NCBI GenBank assembly: GCA_013414765.1
Contig: CP058708.1
Coordinates: 4,756,748-4,820,747 of the forward strand
Source: Candidatus Accumulibacter cognatus
GTDB taxonomy: Bacteria; Pseudomonadota; Gammaproteobacteria; Burkholderiales; Rhodocyclaceae
Reading direction: 5' to 3'
DNA length: 64,000 bases
Below, in pieces: positions 7,833 through 18,155 of the stretch. The notes under the pieces are model-generated. The model made no database searches. It worked only from the letters and a program-made list of their open reading frames with translations, and was not told the origin of the DNA. How positions within the stretch are numbered: the stretch's first letter is position 1; each line of letters opens with the position of its first letter. The position numbers and the translations under genes are program-made.

Positions 7833-9704
7833 ATGGACCCTGATCTGATCGATGCCAATCTGGTTTTCGCCAAGACCCCGGCCGGCGAAGAAGCGATGCT
7901 GCAACGAACGCGGGTCGTCCAGCGAAACGTCCGGATGGTGCTCATTCTCGTCGATGGCAACGCCACCGTCGCCGAATTATGCGACAAGACTGGCAATGCT
8001 CCGATTACCCAGAATGCACTGCTCGAACTCGAACATGACGGATTCATCGAACGGAGAATCGAAAAGAACTCGGTCTGGCGGCACGCCAAGGACTCACCTA
8101 CAGGCATCGTGGCAACGGCCATCCGTGCGGTTTCCGAATTCTCCACTTTTGGCGACAACGCTGCCGCACCCGTCGAGGAACCTGTATCCGACGACCAGAA
8201 AGGCCGGAGCATTCCTTTGCCTGATTCTGAAAGTCGGGGAAGCCATCCCTCGCGCGCTCCCCTCTCGCTCACGCCGCAGCCTTCTCTGAGCGGCGGCCCG
8301 CTGTCCGGCGCGGCCCTGCAGCCACAGCAGGAAACCACAGTTGCCAGACCGGCGGCAACCGCCGAAGCCGAACCGGCGAAACCCTCGCTTGTTGATCGTC
8401 TGAAGGCGATCGCCCGACCTGCCACTGAGAACGATGAGCCAGCGCTCAAACCGATCCGGCGTGGCCGCCGGCGATGGTCTCTGACCTGGTCGCTGGGCCT
8501 GCTGCTGGGGGGACTGTCGCTCTGCGCCGTGCTCTTTCTTCTGGCCCTGTTCTTTCCTTACGCCAACTACCTGCCGGAGGTGGAAGCCGGCCTGGCGCAA
8601 AGCATCGGACAGCCTGCCAGGATCGATCGTATGCGGGTCAGTGTCTATCCCCGGCCCGGCTTGCTGCTGGTCAATGTCCGCCTCGGTGAGGGAAGCGAGG
8701 GGCTTGAGATCGCCGAGGTCCGCCTGCAACCCGAACTCCAGACGCTTCGGGCGGACAAGATTCTCTTCAGGGAGGCTGAACTGAGCGACGTCAGGCTGTC
8801 CGTCGCGACGATCAGCAATCTGTCGCGAATGCTGGCCTCCGTCGCCAGCCCATCAGCCCGGGCCGGCGTTCAGCAGTTGACGATCAGCAATGCGGCATTC
8901 TCGTTCTCCGAACTGGCCATTGACGAAATGGATGGCCACTGCGAACTCTCGACCGATCACCACCTGGAATCGATCTCGCTACGCTCGCGAGACCGCGCCC
9001 TGCTGTTGAAGCTCAACCCGAGCGAGCGCGGACTCACGGTTCAGATCGATGCGATCGCCTGGCGGGTAGCACAGGGTTCGCCGTTTCTTTTTGATTCGTT
9101 GAACGTGAAGGGCGTCATCGAAGGCAGCGATTGGGTCATCGACAGCTTCGAATCGCGAATTTTCGACGGCGTGGTGCGCGCGGCGATGATACTGCGCGAT
9201 GGACAGCAAGCGGCAATTGCCGGTGAACTGTCGTTCGAGCGGATCAATGCCCGGAAACTCGGCGAAGCCCTGGGTATCGGGAGCCAATTCCAGGGCGAGG
9301 CGCATGGCAAGCTGAAATTCTCGGCCAACTCGGCCAGTTGGCCAGGCCTACCCGCTGCACTTCAGGCCAGCGGAAACTTTACGATGCGTCGTGGCAGGCT
9401 GGGTGGCATCGATCTTCCCGAGGCAGTACGCCGATCATTGAGCACGCCAGCAACGCTGGGCGGCTGGACCCGTTTCGAGGAATTGTCCGGCGCCATCACG
9501 GTGACGCCAGACGCTTTCCTCTTTTCACGCCTGGCGTTGAATGCCGGCCTGATGCAGTCCTCTGGACAGATCGAACTGACCCGCAAGCTCCAGTTACGCG
9601 GCAGGATGGATGTCCAGATGCGCGGCCAGGCTGATCACAGCAGCCGGTCGATCCTGATCAGCGGCCCCCTCAAGTCGCCGCTGACGCAAACAGCCAACCA
9701 CTGA
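7833..9704 (+). CDS. single-span membrane protein: winged-helix-like N-terminus plus AsmA-like C-terminus
   Basis: A 623-residue protein in three parts. Residues about 20-90 (VVQRNVRMVLILVDGNATVAELC ... ALLELEHDGFIERR) look like a small winged-helix or helix-bundle module. A Pro/Ala/Ser-rich linker follows to about residue 210. One membrane helix at about 218-242 (LGLLLGGLSLCAVLFLLALF) then leads to a long beta-strand-rich part that starts YLPEVEAGLAQSIGQPARID and ends LQLRGRMDVQMRGQADHSSR, resembling AsmA/DUF3971-type proteins involved in outer-membrane lipid transport or envelope upkeep. Orientation would be N-terminus inside, C-terminus in the periplasm. Flanked by a convergent aminotransferase gene 15 bases away. 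Function is unknown; the AsmA resemblance is by pattern only. Confidence 0.6.
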   Translation: MDPDLIDANLVFAKTPAGEEAMLQRTRVVQRNVRMVLILVDGNATVAELCDKTGNAPITQNALLELEHDGFIERRIEKNSVWRHAKDSPTGIVATAIRAVSEFSTFGDNAAAPVEEPVSDDQKGRSIPLPDSESRGSHPSRAPLSLTPQPSLSGGPLSGAALQPQQETTVARPAATAEAEPAKPSLVDRLKAIARPATENDEPALKPIRRGRRRWSLTWSLGLLLGGLSLCAVLFLLALFFPYANYLPEVEAGLAQSIGQPARIDRMRVSVYPRPGLLLVNVRLGEGSEGLEIAEVRLQPELQTLRADKILFREAELSDVRLSVATISNLSRMLASVASPSARAGVQQLTISNAAFSFSELAIDEMDGHCELSTDHHLESISLRSRDRALLLKLNPSERGLTVQIDAIAWRVAQGSPFLFDSLNVKGVIEGSDWVIDSFESRIFDGVVRAAMILRDGQQAAIAGELSFERINARKLGEALGIGSQFQGEAHGKLKFSANSASWPGLPAALQASGNFTMRRGRLGGIDLPEAVRRSLSTPATLGGWTRFEELSGAITVTPDAFLFSRLALNAGLMQSSGQIELTRKLQLRGRMDVQMRGQADHSSRSILISGPLKSPLTQTANH

Positions 9705-9719
9705 TCAGGGAATCATCCA

Positions 9720-10922
9720 TTAGAGGACCGCTGCGATGGCGTCAGCCACGTAGTCGATGTTGTGCGTATTCAGCGCCGCCAGGCAGATTCGGCCACTGCT
9801 CACAGCGTAAATACCGAACTCCTCACACATGCGGTTGACCTGCTCGGCGCTCAGTCCGGTATAGGAGAACATCCCTCTCTGCCGAATGACAAAGGAGTAG
9901 TCCTGACTGACTCCCCGGCCCTTCAGCCGGTCGACCAGACTGAGGCGCATGGCACGGATTCGCCCGCGCATTTCTGCCAGTTCTTCTTCCCACAAGCGGC
10001 GCAGCTCCGGACTGGACAACACCGCAGAGACAATGGCACCGCCATGCGTCGGCGGGCTGGAGTAGTTGGTGCGGACGATACGCTTGATCTGTGACAGCAC
10101 GCGCGCTGATTCATCCCTGTTGGCGGTGATCACCGACAGGGCACCGACACGCTCTCCGTACAGCGAGAACGATTTCGAAAATGAACTCGCCACGAGGAAC
10201 TGCAAGCCAGACTCAGCAAACAGCCGGAGCGCCAGGGCATCCTCTACGAGGCCGTCAGCAAAGCCCTGATAGGCGATGTCCACGAAGGCCAGGAGACCAC
10301 GGGCGCCGATCACTTCGATGACCTGGCGCCACTGTACCTCGTCGAGATCAGCGCCGGTTGGATTATGGCAACAGGCATGCAGAACGACGATTGAACCCGT
10401 CGGCAAGGCATTCAGTCCAGCCTGCATGGCGGCAAAATTGACGCCATGCGTCGCTGGATCGTAGTAAGGATAAGTCGCCACCGTGAAGCCTACGTTCTCG
10501 AACAGTGCGCGGTGATTTTCCCAGCTCGGATCGCTGAGATACACCGTGGCTTCGGGCAGCAGACGCCGCAGATAGTCGGCGCCGACCTTGAGCGCGCCGG
10601 TGCCGCCCAGCGCCTCGATGGTGAGCACGCGCCCCTCTGCAAGAAGCGCCGAGTCGGCACCGAAAAGCAGCTTCTGTACGTTCTGATTGTAAGCGGCCAG
10701 GCCGTCGATCGGTTGATAGCCACGCGGCGGCATGGCCTCCAGACGAGCTTTCTCGGCCAGTTTGACGGCAGCGAGCAGGGGCACCTTGCCACTGCCATCG
10801 AGGTACACGCCAACGCCGAGGTTGACCTTGGTGGAGCGTCCATCGGCGTTGAATGATTCGGTGAGGCCGAGAATGGGATCGCGTGGAGCCATTTCCACGG
10901 CGGCGAAAATCGAAGCGGTCAT
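9720..10922 (-). CDS. tyrB: aromatic amino acid / aspartate aminotransferase
   Basis: A 400-residue PLP enzyme of the class I gamma-proteobacterial AspC/TyrB type. Seen motifs: KVNLGVGVYLDGSGKVPLL near the N-terminus, CCHNPTGADLD for cofactor contacts, and the PLP lysine in SSFSKSFSLYGERVGAL. The C-terminus has RGMFSYTGLSAEQVNRM and GRICLAALN, with the substrate-carboxylate arginine. It transfers amino groups between glutamate and aromatic or aspartic 2-oxoacids in the cytoplasm. The start at 10922 gives the usual length. It is transcribed divergently from uvrB. TyrB versus AspC cannot be settled by eye. Confidence 0.88.
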   Translation of the reverse strand: MTASIFAAVEMAPRDPILGLTESFNADGRSTKVNLGVGVYLDGSGKVPLLAAVKLAEKARLEAMPPRGYQPIDGLAAYNQNVQKLLFGADSALLAEGRVLTIEALGGTGALKVGADYLRRLLPEATVYLSDPSWENHRALFENVGFTVATYPYYDPATHGVNFAAMQAGLNALPTGSIVVLHACCHNPTGADLDEVQWRQVIEVIGARGLLAFVDIAYQGFADGLVEDALALRLFAESGLQFLVASSFSKSFSLYGERVGALSVITANRDESARVLSQIKRIVRTNYSSPPTHGGAIVSAVLSSPELRRLWEEELAEMRGRIRAMRLSLVDRLKGRGVSQDYSFVIRQRGMFSYTGLSAEQVNRMCEEFGIYAVSSGRICLAALNTHNIDYVADAIAAVL

Positions 10923-11090
10923 GCAGGTTTCCTCAGTTGCTCGGTTGGTCAAGATGGGTTCGTTGTGCCTTGACGAAAGCGGTGGTGCATGGTTCCTTCA
11001 CCCACCGAAGACACAACCAGATCCGCGAGACAGAACGCTGAACGGCCGTTCTCGGCGCCGATCCGTCGCGAAACAACGTAGAATTCTAAC

Positions 11091-13169
11091 ATGCCGAACC
11101 AAGCGCACTCTCCTGAGAAACCGCCCTTCGTCACCTTCGAGGGCAGCCCGTTTCGTCTCTACCAACCCTTCCTGCCGGCCGGCGACCAACCTGCCGCCAT
11201 TGATCGGCTGGTCGAAGGATTGCAGGACGGGCTCTCATTCCAGACCCTGCTTGGCGTCACCGGCTCGGGCAAGACCTACACCATGGCCAATGTCATCGCG
11301 CGAACGGGTCGTCCAGCGCTCGTTCTGGCGCCCAACAAAACGCTCGCGGCACAGCTCTACGCCGAATTCCGCGAATTTTTTCCTGATAACGCGGTCGAGT
11401 ATTTTGTTTCCTATTACGACTACTACCAGCCGGAGGCTTATGTGCCGGCACGCGACCTGTTCATCGAAAAAGATTCTTCGGTCAACGAGCACATCGAGCA
11501 GATGCGCCTGTCCGCGACCAAGAGCCTGCTCGAACGCCGGGATTGCGTGATCGTTGCCACCGTTTCGTGCATTTATGGCCTTGGTGACCGCGACGAGTAC
11601 CACAAAATGATCCTGACCATGCGCGTCGGCGACCGTATCGGCCAGCGTGAGATGATCAGGCGCCTCGCCGACATGCAGTACGAGCGCAATGAGACCGACT
11701 TTCACCGCGGCACCTTTCGGGTTCGCGGCGACACCATCGACGTCTTCCCCGCCGAACACGCCGAACAGGCAATCCGGATCTCGCTGTTCGACGACGAGAT
11801 CGAGGGCCTGCAACTCTTCGACCCCTTGACCGGTCATCTGCAGGCCCGGCTGCTGCGCTTCACGGTTTTCCCGTCGTCGCACTATGTGACACCGCGCGAG
11901 ACCGTGTTGCGGGCAATCGAGGCGATCAAGGGGGAACTCGTTGAACAGATCGCCTACTTCAACGCCGAGAACCGTCTGGTCGAAGCGCAGCGCATCGAAC
12001 AGCGTACCCGTTTCGACCTCGAAATGCTCGATCAGGTCGGTTTCTGCAAGGGCATCGAGAACTATTCCCGGCATCTTTCGGGACGCCAGGTCGGCGAACC
12101 TCCGCCCACCCTGATCGACTATCTGGCAACCGATGCACTGATGTTCATCGATGAGTCGCATGTCTCGGTTTCTCAGGTCGGTGGCATGTACAAGGGGGAT
12201 CGCTCGCGCAAGGAGAACCTCGTCAATTACGGGTTTCGTCTGCCGTCGGCGCTCGATAACCGGCCACTGAAGTTTGCCGAGTTCGAGGCCCTGATGCGGC
12301 AGACCATTTTCGTTTCGGCCACCCCTGCCGACTACGAGACGACACACCAGGGACAGGTCGTCGAGCAACTCGTTCGCCCAACCGGCCTGGTCGATCCGAC
12401 ACTCATCGTTCGCCCCGCCTCGACCCAGGTCGACGACCTGCTGTCGGAGATTCGGCTACGCACAGCACTGGCGGAACGGGTGCTGGTCACCACCCTGACC
12501 AAGCGCATGGCCGAGGATTTGACTGATTACCTCAACGAACATGAAGTGCGGGTGCGCTATCTGCATTCGGACATCGATACCGTCGAGCGCGCCGAGATCA
12601 TTCGCGATCTGCGTCTGGGCAAGTTCGACGTTCTGGTCGGCATCAACCTGCTGCGTGAAGGCCTGGACATTCCTGAAGTCTCGCTGGTGGCCATCCTCGA
12701 CGCCGACAAGGAAGGTTTCTTGCGTTCCGAACGCTCACTGATCCAGACCATCGGTCGCGCCGCCCGCCATCTGCACGGTACAGCGATCCTCTACGCCGAC
12801 AGGGTCACCGACTCGATGCAGCGTGCGATCGCCGAAACCGAACGACGGCGGCTCAAACAGCTCGCTTTCAACGAAGCCAACAGCATCGTACCCAAGGGGA
12901 TCAGCAAACGTGTCATCGACATCATCGACGGAGTCTACGATGCCGAGAACGCGCAACGCGACCTCAAGGTCGCACAGCAACAGGCCGACTACCAGGCCAT
13001 GAGCGAAAAGCAACTGGCGCGCGAACTGCGACGCCTGGAGAAGGAGATGCGCGAGTACGCCAAAAACCTCGAATTCGAGAAAGCCGCCGCCGCGCGCGAC
13101 GAATTGTTCCGGATCCGCAAACAGGTATTCGGGATCAGCGGCGCCGAAGAACATCTTCAGCCCTTGTGA
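11091..13169 (+). CDS. uvrB: excinuclease ABC subunit B
   Basis: A 692-residue helicase-like subunit of nucleotide excision repair that loads on damaged DNA with UvrA and then recruits UvrC. Walker A is GVTGSGKT at residues 55-62, followed by [17 protein letters not shown]; the beta-hairpin region [12 protein letters not shown], the Walker B-like FIDESHVS, the motif [20 protein letters not shown] and [10 protein letters not shown] are present. The last 40 residues form the UVR domain that contacts UvrC. Length is normal. I saw no LexA-type CTGT-N8-ACAG box in the 168 bases between it and the aminotransferase gene, so SOS control is not supported here; a TAGAAT close to the start could be a -10 box. 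Confidence 0.97.
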   Translation: MPNQAHSPEKPPFVTFEGSPFRLYQPFLPAGDQPAAIDRLVEGLQDGLSFQTLLGVTGSGKTYTMANVIARTGRPALVLAPNKTLAAQLYAEFREFFPDNAVEYFVSYYDYYQPEAYVPARDLFIEKDSSVNEHIEQMRLSATKSLLERRDCVIVATVSCIYGLGDRDEYHKMILTMRVGDRIGQREMIRRLADMQYERNETDFHRGTFRVRGDTIDVFPAEHAEQAIRISLFDDEIEGLQLFDPLTGHLQARLLRFTVFPSSHYVTPRETVLRAIEAIKGELVEQIAYFNAENRLVEAQRIEQRTRFDLEMLDQVGFCKGIENYSRHLSGRQVGEPPPTLIDYLATDALMFIDESHVSVSQVGGMYKGDRSRKENLVNYGFRLPSALDNRPLKFAEFEALMRQTIFVSATPADYETTHQGQVVEQLVRPTGLVDPTLIVRPASTQVDDLLSEIRLRTALAERVLVTTLTKRMAEDLTDYLNEHEVRVRYLHSDIDTVERAEIIRDLRLGKFDVLVGINLLREGLDIPEVSLVAILDADKEGFLRSERSLIQTIGRAARHLHGTAILYADRVTDSMQRAIAETERRRLKQLAFNEANSIVPKGISKRVIDIIDGVYDAENAQRDLKVAQQQADYQAMSEKQLARELRRLEKEMREYAKNLEFEKAAAARDELFRIRKQVFGISGAEEHLQPL

Positions 13170-13234
13170 ACTGATTGATTCTGTATAAGCTATTTCAATA
13201 GTCGAGGTTTCCATCTTTGTCTCCGGAGTGCGCA

Positions 13235-13717
13235 GTGAAGACAGCACGATTCCTCCAGGAACAACCCATTTTCGGCGGCGTTGGCGATCAGGCGATGCAG
13301 TCGATCATGCTGCTGATGCGGGAACTCCATTTCGCGGCTGCCGAGGTGATCGTTCAAGAGGGGGAAGATGGTGACTCCCTCTTCGTGATCTGCAGCGGCT
13401 CGGTCGAGGTGCTGAAAGCCTCTCCTGTCGCGAACGGCACGTTTGGAAAGCGCATCGCCGTTCTCCAGGTCGGAGACGTTTTTGGCGAAATGGAGTTGAT
13501 CGACACGCAGCGTCGTTCGGCAACGATCCGTGCACTCGAGCCTGTGTCGGTGCTGGCCTTGTCCAACGCCGATCTGTTCCAGATCTACGAGTCTGACCCA
13601 CAGACCTTCACGCTCCTGGCCCTCAACCTGGCCCGAGAACTGAGCCGGCGCCTGCGCAACATCGACGATCTGGCGGTACACTACATGGCTACGAACAGCC
13701 GCCCGGACCCTTCTTGA
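13235..13717 (+). CDS. cyclic nucleotide-binding domain protein
   Basis: A 160-residue protein made of one cNMP-binding (CRP-like) beta-barrel: AAEVIVQEGEDGDSLFVICS, then VGDVFGEMELIDTQRRSATI, which is the phosphate-binding cassette with Glu and Arg at the expected places. A C-terminal helix (LLALNLARELSRRLRNIDD) follows, but there is no helix-turn-helix, so it is not a CRP-type regulator and is more likely a stand-alone sensor domain. A GTG start at 13235 with CGGAG six bases upstream is preferred to the in-frame TTG at 13217. It sits 14 bases before the ybeX/usp chimera, same strand. Confidence 0.85.
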   Translation: MKTARFLQEQPIFGGVGDQAMQSIMLLMRELHFAAAEVIVQEGEDGDSLFVICSGSVEVLKASPVANGTFGKRIAVLQVGDVFGEMELIDTQRRSATIRALEPVSVLALSNADLFQIYESDPQTFTLLALNLARELSRRLRNIDDLAVHYMATNSRPDPS

Positions 13718-13726
13718 ACACTCAGG

Positions 13727-13865
13727 CACATATGGATAGCAACAGTCTCGGACCCAGTTTCCTGGAACGTCTTTCTTCGTTTCTCGTGCGCGAGCCGGAA
13801 GATTGCGAAAAACTCATTTGCGAACACAACTCATGCAGTTGCCGCACTCGGCGCCAATGCGCCGT
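13727..13865 (+). repeat. partial duplicate of the ybeX 5' region (second copy 17308-17436)
   Basis: The block AGGCAxATATGGATAGCA and the following bases recur at 17302-17323. CTGGAACGTCTTTCTTCG and TTTCTCGTGCGCGA are identical in both copies. Similarity fades near 13865 and 17436. The copies are direct repeats about 3.6 kb apart and bracket ppc. Confidence 0.85.
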
Positions 13866-14169
13866 GAAGACGTCGCTCGATTTCGATCATGCGATGACGG
13901 CAATTCGAGACGCCGGTATCACCATCCTCGAGGCCGCCCGTGCCACAGCCGGGGCAGCGGGCGTCGAGGCCGAAATCGTCCTGCTCGAGACGATGGAGCG
14001 CCGCGTCTCCGACATTCTCGTGGAAAAGGCACGCGAACTCGGCTGCGACCCGATCGTCATCGGTCGCCACGGCCAGCGCGGTCTCGTCGCCCTGCTGTTC
14101 CTCGGTTCGGTCGCCGGGAGGGTCGCCAGGCTGCCCAACGCCTCGGTCCTGCTGGTGGGCAAGCATTGA
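13732..14169 (+). pseudogene. chimera: 5' end of ybeX (corC) fused to 3' end of a universal stress protein gene
   Basis: The frame reads 145 residues. Residues 1-29 (MDSNSLGPSFLERLSSFLVR ...) nearly repeat the start of the YbeX/CorC protein at 17313, and the DNA identity is high for about 86 bases. A 17-base insertion, apparently a local repeat of TTGCGAA..ACTCA, then shifts the frame; the true ybeX frame continues in another register (RTQLMQLPHSAPMR) to about 13865. From about residue 49 the protein instead shows the second half of a UspA fold: VEAEIVLLETMERRVSDILV and the nucleotide-loop motif GRHGQRG ... LGSVAGRVARL. That loop has one residue more than the usual G-x2-G-x9-GS. The first half of UspA, with its first strand, is missing. 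It overlaps the ppc start by one base. Probably non-functional, though still open. Confidence 0.75.
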
Positions 14170-16937
14170 TGCCGCCCGCCATCGCCATGCTCGACGATGA
14201 CAAGGAAGAGCCGCTGCGCGCCGACATCCGGCTTCTCGGCCGGGTTCTCGGGGACACCGTGCGCGAGCAGGAAGGAAGCGAAGTCTTCGAGATTGTCGAA
14301 CGCGTCCGCCAGACTGCCGTGCGCTTCGCCCGCGACGGCGACCCCGCCGCCCGCGCCGAACTCTCCGCCCTCCTCGACCCGCTGTCGCGCGACACGACGC
14401 AGACGGTCGTCCGCGCCTTCAGCTACTTCCTGCAACTGGCCAACATCGCCGAGGACGAGCACCACGTCCGGCGTCGGCGCGCTCATGATCTGGCGGGTTC
14501 GCCGCCGCGCGAAGGCAGCCTTGTCCACGCCCTCGACCGCCTCGCCGAGAGCGAGGTCCCGCCGGAGGTCGTCGCCGATTTCTTCGCCCACGCGCTGGTA
14601 GCGCCGGTCCTCACCGCGCATCCGACCGAGGTTCAGCGCCAGAGCCTGATTCGCAACCACCGCGACCTCGCCCACCTGCTCGACCAGCGCGAGCGCCAGC
14701 GCATGACGCCAGAAGAGGAAGCGGAGAACGATCTCGGCCTGGGCAACGCGATCCTGACTCTGTGGCAGTCACGCATGCTGCGTCCGGTGCGCCTCAAGGT
14801 GCTGGACGAAGTCAAGAATGGCATCACCTACTTCAAGGAAACCTTCTTCAACGAACTGCCGCGCCTCTACATCCAGGTCGCTCGACAGTTGCACGCGCGT
14901 TACCCCGAGCAGACCTGGGCGCTGCCACCGTTCTTCCGCATCGGCACCTGGATCGGAGGCGACCGCGACGGCAACCCCTTCGTCACCGCGGACATCCTGC
15001 GGGAAACGCTGCGCCTGCAATCGGCGGCCGTGCTCAATCACTATCTCGACGAAATTCACGAACTCGGTGGCGAGCTGCCGCTCTCCAGCCTGCTGGTCCG
15101 GACCACGACCGAGCTCGACGCCCTCTCGGCGCGTTCCACCGACCACTCGCCGCAACGGGAAGACGAGCCCTACCGTCGCGCGCTGACGGGGATTTATGCG
15201 CGTGTCGCAGCGACCACCCGCACGCTCGACCGCGTCGAGCCGGTGCGCCATGAAATCGGCCAAGCCGAATCCTACACCACCCCGGCCGAACTGCACGCCG
15301 ACCTCAAGGTACTGTCCGCCTCGCTCAGGCAGAACGGCAGCGCCAGCCTCGCCGACGGCCGCCTGCGCCGCCTGCTGCGGGCGGTGCAGGTCTTCGGCTT
15401 CCACCTGGCGCCGATCGACCTGCGCCAGAATTCCGAAGTCCATGCCCGCAGCGTTGCCGAACTCCTCTCCGGTGCCGGGCGTTGCCCCAATTACGAGGAA
15501 CTTTCCGAGGTCGACCGCATTAGCTTGCTGGTTGAGGAAATGGCGACGCCGCGCCCGCTCCATTCGCCTTTTCTCGACTATTCGGAGGAAACCCGCGGCG
15601 AACTGGCCATCTTCTTCGCGGCACGCGAGCTACGCCAGCGCTATGGCGCCGCGGCGCTGCCCAACTGCATCATCTCGAAGACCGACGGTGTCTCCGACCT
15701 GCTCGAACTGGCACTGCTGCTCAAGGAGGCCGGCCTGCTGCGTCCTGGCAGCCAGCCGCAACTCGACGTCAACATCATCCCGCTTTTCGAAACGATCGAG
15801 GACTTGCAGAAGAGCGCGGCGACGCTCGCTGGTATTTTCGACCTTGCCGCCTACCGCGCGCTGATCGGCGGACTTGGCGACGAGCAGGAAGTCATGCTCG
15901 GCTACTCCGACAGCAACAAGGATGGTGGCTTCCTGACCTCGGGCTGGGAACTTTACAAAGCCGAGATCGGACTGACCCGCGTCTGCCGCCAGCATGGTGT
16001 CCGGTTGCGCCTCTTCCACGGCCGCGGCGGGTCGGTCGGGCGCGGCGGCGGCCCCAGCTATCACGCCATACTCGCCCAGCCCGCCGGCGCCGTGTCCGGG
16101 CAAATCCGGCTGACTGAGCAGGGCGAGGTCATTTCGACCAAGTACGGCAACCCGGACACCGGTCGACGCAACCTCGAAGTGCTGATCGCGGCAACGCTCG
16201 AAGCCAGCCTGACCGACCACGAGAACCGCGTCGAACCCGCCGAGCAGTTCCACGCCGTGATGGACGAACTGTCGCAGCGCGCCTTCGTGGCCTACCGAAG
16301 CCTGGTCTATGAAACGCCAGGATTCACCACCTATTTCAGGCAGTCGACAGTCGTTTCCGAAATCGCGACCCTCAACATCGGCAGCCGCCCGGCCTCGCGC
16401 AAGCCATCCGAGCGCATCGAGGACCTGCGCGCTATCCCCTGGGTCTTCTCGTGGGCGCAGTGCCGGCTGATGCTGCCTGGCTGGTATGGTTTCGGTTCCG
16501 CGGTCGACGGCTATCTGCAGGCCAACCCCGAAGGGCTGGCCACCTTGCGCCGGATGCTCCATGCCTGGCCCTTCTTCAGGAGCCTGTTGTCCAACATGGA
16601 CATGGTGCTGGCCAAGACCGACCTCGCCATCGCCTCGCGCTACGCCGAACTCGTCGCCGATGCGGAACTGCGCGCCGGCATCTTCCAGCGCATCAGGGCC
16701 GAGTGGGAACTGACCCGCCGACACCTGCTGGATATTCTCGGACAGGACGACTTCCTCGCCGACAATCCACTGCTCAAGCGTTCGCTGCAGTTGCGCTCAC
16801 CCTACCTGGACCCGCTCAACCACCTGCAGGTAGAACTGCTGAAGCGCCATCGCGCCGGGGAAACCGACGAGCGTGTCGCCCGCGGCATCCATCTTTCGAT
16901 TAACGGCATCGCCTCCGGGTTGCGCAACAGCGGTTAG
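14169..16937 (+). CDS. ppc: phosphoenolpyruvate carboxylase
   Basis: A 922-residue cytoplasmic enzyme that carboxylates PEP to oxaloacetate, refilling the TCA cycle. Catalytic motifs are VLTAHPTE with its histidine near residue 151, [31 protein letters not shown], and the mobile glycine loop [14 protein letters not shown] near residue 616. The C-terminus [13 protein letters not shown] gives the usual ending with the exposed glycine, and [14 protein letters not shown] is also typical. The start ATG at 14169 overlaps the stop of the usp chimera; an ATG at 14187 (MLDDDKEEP) is an alternative. The preceding residues in the same frame belong to the chimera's other register and are not family-like. 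Confidence 0.97.
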   Translation: MPPAIAMLDDDKEEPLRADIRLLGRVLGDTVREQEGSEVFEIVERVRQTAVRFARDGDPAARAELSALLDPLSRDTTQTVVRAFSYFLQLANIAEDEHHVRRRRAHDLAGSPPREGSLVHALDRLAESEVPPEVVADFFAHALVAPVLTAHPTEVQRQSLIRNHRDLAHLLDQRERQRMTPEEEAENDLGLGNAILTLWQSRMLRPVRLKVLDEVKNGITYFKETFFNELPRLYIQVARQLHARYPEQTWALPPFFRIGTWIGGDRDGNPFVTADILRETLRLQSAAVLNHYLDEIHELGGELPLSSLLVRTTTELDALSARSTDHSPQREDEPYRRALTGIYARVAATTRTLDRVEPVRHEIGQAESYTTPAELHADLKVLSASLRQNGSASLADGRLRRLLRAVQVFGFHLAPIDLRQNSEVHARSVAELLSGAGRCPNYEELSEVDRISLLVEEMATPRPLHSPFLDYSEETRGELAIFFAARELRQRYGAAALPNCIISKTDGVSDLLELALLLKEAGLLRPGSQPQLDVNIIPLFETIEDLQKSAATLAGIFDLAAYRALIGGLGDEQEVMLGYSDSNKDGGFLTSGWELYKAEIGLTRVCRQHGVRLRLFHGRGGSVGRGGGPSYHAILAQPAGAVSGQIRLTEQGEVISTKYGNPDTGRRNLEVLIAATLEASLTDHENRVEPAEQFHAVMDELSQRAFVAYRSLVYETPGFTTYFRQSTVVSEIATLNIGSRPASRKPSERIEDLRAIPWVFSWAQCRLMLPGWYGFGSAVDGYLQANPEGLATLRRMLHAWPFFRSLLSNMDMVLAKTDLAIASRYAELVADAELRAGIFQRIRAEWELTRRHLLDILGQDDFLADNPLLKRSLQLRSPYLDPLNHLQVELLKRHRAGETDERVARGIHLSINGIASGLRNSG

Positions 16938-17312
16938 AGAGAATTCGTGCCTATGGTCATCTGCCCGGCCGGACCGGACCGGCGGATGTCCACGGGCACT
17001 GAACAAGGCGGGATCCGGATGACTTTTCAGGGGCTCACGGGTGCAAATCGAACATTGACGCTGCTTGATGAAGGCTCATATACTCTCTTCGGTGCCGTTG
17101 GAATTCTTATCCTTGGCTCTTCTGCGCCTGCAAGCCTGGGAGCTGGAGATGGCGAAACCCAGGCTGCCATAAGCGAGAGCCCATCAACGGAGCCGACAGG
17201 CCACCCCGGATGGCTGGATCAGCGGATTGCAATCGGGAGTGAAGCGTCAGCTGCGCCGCTTTGCAGGCCCCCCAGGCGTTGCTGTTGACGTCGCATTCCT
17301 TACAAGGCAGAT
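16938..17312. other. 375-bp gap before ybeX, promoter-bearing
   Basis: No gene could be supported. A forward frame (16947-17288) codes for a Gly/Pro/Arg-rich product without a good ribosome site, and a 34-codon frame at 17068 is too short to judge. The gap does contain a near-consensus sigma-70 promoter and ends with the sequence that is also found upstream of the chimera at 13727. Confidence 0.5.
17055..17084 (+). promoter_or_regulatory. sigma-70-type promoter
   Basis: TTGACG at 17055-17060 and TATACT at 17079-17084 are separated by 18 bases, close to consensus. It points toward ybeX, about 220 bases downstream, and probably starts the ybeX-lnt-glyQS transcript. Confidence 0.55.
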
Positions 17313-18155
17313 ATGGATAGCAGCAGTCCCAGACCCGGTTTCCTGGAACGTCTTTCTTCGTTTCTCGTGCGCGAACCGGAAGATCGCGAACAACTCATGC
17401 AGTTGCTGCACTCTGCGCACCAGCGCAAGCTCCTTGACGCCGATGCCCTGAGCATCACCGAAGGTGCCATTGCCGCTTCCGAAATGTGTGTGCGGGAAGT
17501 CATGGTGCCACGCCCGTTGATGGAGGTAGTCGACATCAGGGATTCGCTGGCGGAGGTCGTCAGCCGGGTCAACACCACTGCCCACTCGCGTTTTCCGGTC
17601 ATCAACGGCAGTCGCGACAATGTGGTTGGCATCCTGCTGGCGAAGGATCTGCTGCGCGTGCAGGGCGACAGCGATTTCAGGCTGCGCGACTGGGTGCGTC
17701 CGGCGGTATTCATCCCCGAATTCAAGCGCCTCGACATCTTGTTGCGGGAATTTCGCGTATCGCGCAATCACATGGCGATCGTCATCGACGAATATGCCGG
17801 GATTGCCGGCCTGGTCACCATCGAGGATGTCCTCGAACAGATCGTCGGCGAAATCGAAGATGAATACGATTTTGACGAGACCGACGACCAAATTCAACTC
17901 GATCCGAATGGCTTCTATCGCGTCAAGGCACATGCTGCGATAGCCGACTTCGACGCTGCTTTCGGCACCCGCTTCAGCGACAGCAAATGCCAGACTGTCG
18001 GCGGACTGATCCTGCTTCACCTCGGCCGGGTACCGCAGTTCAATGAAACGATCATCGTCAACGGCATCCGCTTCCAGGTCTTGCGCGCCGACAGTCGCCG
18101 CATCTACACCTTGGTAGTCTCGCCATCGCCAGAGGCGGGCGATTCTGCTGAATAA
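17313..18155 (+). CDS. ybeX: CBS / transporter-associated domain protein YbeX (CorC)
   Basis: A 280-residue cytoplasmic protein with an N-terminal helical segment (FLERLSSFLVREPEDREQLM), a CBS pair that begins REVMVPRPLMEVVDI and includes MAIVIDEYAGIAGLVTIEDV, and a C-terminal CorC/HlyC transporter-associated domain (FNETIIVNGIRFQVLRAD). The family is linked to magnesium and cobalt efflux and, in E. coli, to ribosome-related functions in the ybeZYX-lnt cluster. As in that cluster, lnt follows directly, here overlapping. Its first 29 codons are duplicated in the chimera at 13732. Start ATG follows AAGGCAGAT. Confidence 0.92.
   Translation: MDSSSPRPGFLERLSSFLVREPEDREQLMQLLHSAHQRKLLDADALSITEGAIAASEMCVREVMVPRPLMEVVDIRDSLAEVVSRVNTTAHSRFPVINGSRDNVVGILLAKDLLRVQGDSDFRLRDWVRPAVFIPEFKRLDILLREFRVSRNHMAIVIDEYAGIAGLVTIEDVLEQIVGEIEDEYDFDETDDQIQLDPNGFYRVKAHAAIADFDAAFGTRFSDSKCQTVGGLILLHLGRVPQFNETIIVNGIRFQVLRADSRRIYTLVVSPSPEAGDSAE

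Noticed and set aside
10923-11090. LexA (SOS) box for uvrB
   Set aside because: No CTGT-N8-ACAG match in the intergenic region.
13803-14168. In-frame upstream extension of ppc by 122 codons
   Set aside because: It contains the shifted ybeX frame and then Arg-rich sequence opposite in register to the usp part; PEP carboxylases start near 14169.
16947-17288. A 113-codon forward frame before ybeX
   Set aside because: No good ribosome site and it runs through a promoter-like element.
13727-17436. ybeX repeats as ends of a mobile element carrying ppc
   Set aside because: The repeats are direct, partial and coding, there is no transposase or integrase between them, and ppc is a normal housekeeping gene.
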